Source: Lepturacanthus savala | Taxonomy: Eukaryota > Chordata > Actinopteri > Scombriformes > Trichiuridae | Length of the DNA: 64,000 nt | Assembly: GCA_030544235.1 (NCBI GenBank) | Contig: CM060474.1 | Span: forward strand, 1,116,001-1,180,000 | Direction of reading: 5' to 3' | Part shown: positions 62,502-64,000 of the stretch, piece after piece | How the letters are laid out: each line of letters opens with the position of its first letter | How positions within the stretch are numbered: the stretch's first letter is position 1 | Program-made: the position numbers and the translations under genes | Notes under the pieces: model-generated | Databases searched by the model: none | Seen by the model: only the letters and a program-made list of their open reading frames with translations | What the model was told of the DNA's origin: nothing

Positions 62502-64000
62502 TTTGGATCAGAAATTCACCTGGAAAACCTATTGTTTTCATGTGGTTTGTGTTTTAAAGTTTTTATTGCTCCATATGCATTCTCTCGGTCTGAAGAGAAC
62601 AAAAAGACAAAAAGCTATGTAGGCCTAAATCAGTACAATATTTTTACAGAAAATCTTATTTACCTTTTACTATATGTAAAATGGTATAGTTTTGGATCAG
62701 AAATTCACTTGGAAAAGCTATTGTTTTCATGTGGTTTGTGTTTTAAAGTTTTTATTGCTCCATATGCATTCTCTCGGTCGGAAGAGCACAAAAAGACCAA
62801 AAGCTATGTAGGCCTAAATCAGTACAATATTTTTACAGAAAATCTTATTTACCTTTTACTATATGTAAAATGGTATAGTTTTGGATCAGAAATTCACCTG
62901 GAAAAGTTATTGTTTTCATGTGGTTTGTGTTTTAAAGTTTTTATTGCTCCATATGCATTCTCTCGGTCTGAAGAGCCCAAAAAGACAAAAAGCTATATAG
63001 GCCTAAATCAGTACAACATTTTTATAGAAAAACTTATTTACCTTTTACTTTATGTGAAATGGTATAGTTTTGGATTAGAAATTCACCTGGAAAAGCTATT
63101 GTTTTCATGTGGTTTGTGTTTTAAAGTTTTTATTGCTCCATATGCATTCTCTCGGTCGGAAGAGCACAAAAAGACCAAAAGCTATGTAGGCCTAAATCAG
63201 TACAATATTTTTACAGAAAATCTTATTTACCTTTTACTATATGTAAAATGGTATAGTTTTGGATGAGAAATTCACCTGGAAAAGCTATTGTTTTCATGTC
63301 GTTTGTGTTTTAAAGTTTTTATTGCTCCATATGTATTCTCTCAGTCTGAAGAGCCCAAAAAGACAAAAAGCTATATAGGCCTAAATCAGTACAATATTTT
63401 TATAGAAAAACTTATTTACCTTTTACTTTAAGTGAAATGGTATAGTTTTGGATTAGAAATTCACCTGGAAAAGCTATTGTTTTCATGTGGTTTGTGTTTT
63501 AAAGTTTTTATTGCTCCATATGCATTCTCGGTCTGAACAGCCCAAAAAGACAAAAAGCTATATAGGCCTAAATCAGTACAATATGTTTACAGAAAATCTT
63601 ATTTACCTTTTACTATATGTAAAATGGTATAGTTTTGGATCAGAAATTCACCTGGAAAAGCTATTGTTTTCATGTGGTTTGTGTTTTAAAGTTTTTATTG
63701 CTCCATATGCATTCTCTCGGTCTGAAGAGCCCAAAAAGACAAAAAGCTATGTAAGCCTAAATCAGAACAATAATTTTATAGAAAATCTTATTTACCTTTT
63801 ACTTTATGTGAAATGGTATAGTTTTGGATTAGAAATTCACCTGGAAAAGCTATTGTTTTCATGTGGTTTGTGTTTTAATGTTTTTATTGCTCCATATGCA
63901 TTCTCTCGGTCGGAAGAGCACAAAAAGACAAAAAGCTATATAGGCCTAAATCAGTACAACATTTTTATAGAAAAACTTATTTACCTTTTACTTTATGTGA
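62502..64000 (+). repeat. Divergent right-hand monomers, possible array margin
   Basis: Eight monomers, the last cut by the window end. Private changes are dense: ttggattag near 63,071, 63,448 and 63,827; ttggatgag near 63,261 (in-frame TGA 63,264-63,266); atatgtattctctcagtc near 63,330-63,347; ctttaagtg near 63,427 (in-frame TAA 63,429-63,431); a 2-bp loss near 63,525-63,529; gaacagccc near 63,534; aatatgtttac near 63,583; caataatttta near 63,768; tttaatgttttt near 63,876. A shared tacaacattttt variant at 63,012 and 63,955 suggests an incipient 5-mer (945 - 2 bp). Confidence 0.82.

Larger units (their letters stand above)
1..64000 (+). repeat. 189-bp satellite DNA array with higher-order repeats, fills the whole window
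   Basis: Every line of the window is a copy of the same 189-bp unit, always in one orientation. Setting the phase at the motif tttggatcag (position 1, then 190, 379 and so on), I count 338 complete monomers and a partial one from 63,823. The count closes exactly: 338 x 189, minus 13 x 6 bp, plus 10 single-T insertions, plus a net 6 bp from indels at 26.3-29.4 kb, plus single bases near 41,093, 49,825, 55,492 and 62,084, minus 2 bp near 63,527, equals 63,822. No inversion, transposon or unique spacer interrupts it. The array certainly runs off the left edge and probably off the right. Such arrays are typical of eukaryotic centromeric or pericentromeric heterochromatin; that location is inferred, not shown. 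I do not recognise the family. Confidence 0.97.

Noticed and set aside
1..64000. CRISPR array
   Set aside because: The unit is 189 bp with all positions conserved; there is no short repeat alternating with unique spacers, and no cas gene.
1..64000. Bacterial or phage sequence with repeat-rich surface protein
   Set aside because: No intergenic regions, ribosome binding sites or other genes in 64 kb. HOR organisation at many scales with CpG decay fits eukaryotic satellite DNA.
1..64000. tRNA, rRNA, other RNA genes, transposons or LTRs inside the array
   Set aside because: Every stretch of the window is accounted for by 183-193 bp monomers of the same satellite, so no foreign segment remains.

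Overview
The window holds one thing: a tandem satellite DNA array. A 189-bp, AT-rich monomer (about 31% G+C by hand count of one unit) repeats head to tail from the first base to the last, always in the + orientation. By phase accounting there are 338 complete monomers plus a 178-bp partial one. All departures from 338 x 189 bp are explained by thirteen 6-bp deletions, ten copies of one inserted T, and a few other small indels. I find no unique sequence, transposon, RNA gene, CRISPR array or credible protein gene. A kilobase-scale, homogenised array of nucleosome-sized units points to a eukaryote, and to centromeric, pericentromeric or other constitutive heterochromatin. CpG depletion with CpG-to-TpG/CpA changes suggests a genome with germline cytosine methylation, such as a vertebrate or plant. 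I do not recognise the satellite family and cannot name the species.

Layout. (I) 1-7,749: a tetramer-based higher-order repeat (HOR) of classes A-B-C-D, expanded to 9- and 10-mers. (II) 7,750-34,401: a different family of monomer classes. It contains a 946-bp pentamer repeated in two separate places, 12-mer repeats, a 10,014-bp (53-monomer) offset duplication, and a 5,483-bp (29-monomer) duplication whose second copy carries a cluster of private homopolymer indels. (III) 34,402-44,402: a hybrid domain where domain I classes return mixed with domain II classes, first as a 2,451-bp 13-mer and then as a 15-mer of about 2,830 bp. (IV) 44,403-50,250: another 2,451-bp 13-mer of different composition, then mixed monomers. 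(V) 50,251-62,501: HOR blocks of 15, 22 and 12 monomers and a 16-monomer run, sharing a common starting block. (VI) 62,502-64,000: monomers with many private changes, suggesting the homogenised core is ending.

Nothing here acts as genes. Because 189 is 63 x 3 and one frame of the monomer lacks stops, the array gives huge spurious open frames, up to 3,263 codons. At least seven separate nonsense lineages and about ten separate indel lineages interrupt that frame, so it is not being protected. The biological content is the HOR architecture and its amplification history, and possibly a chromatin or centromere role.
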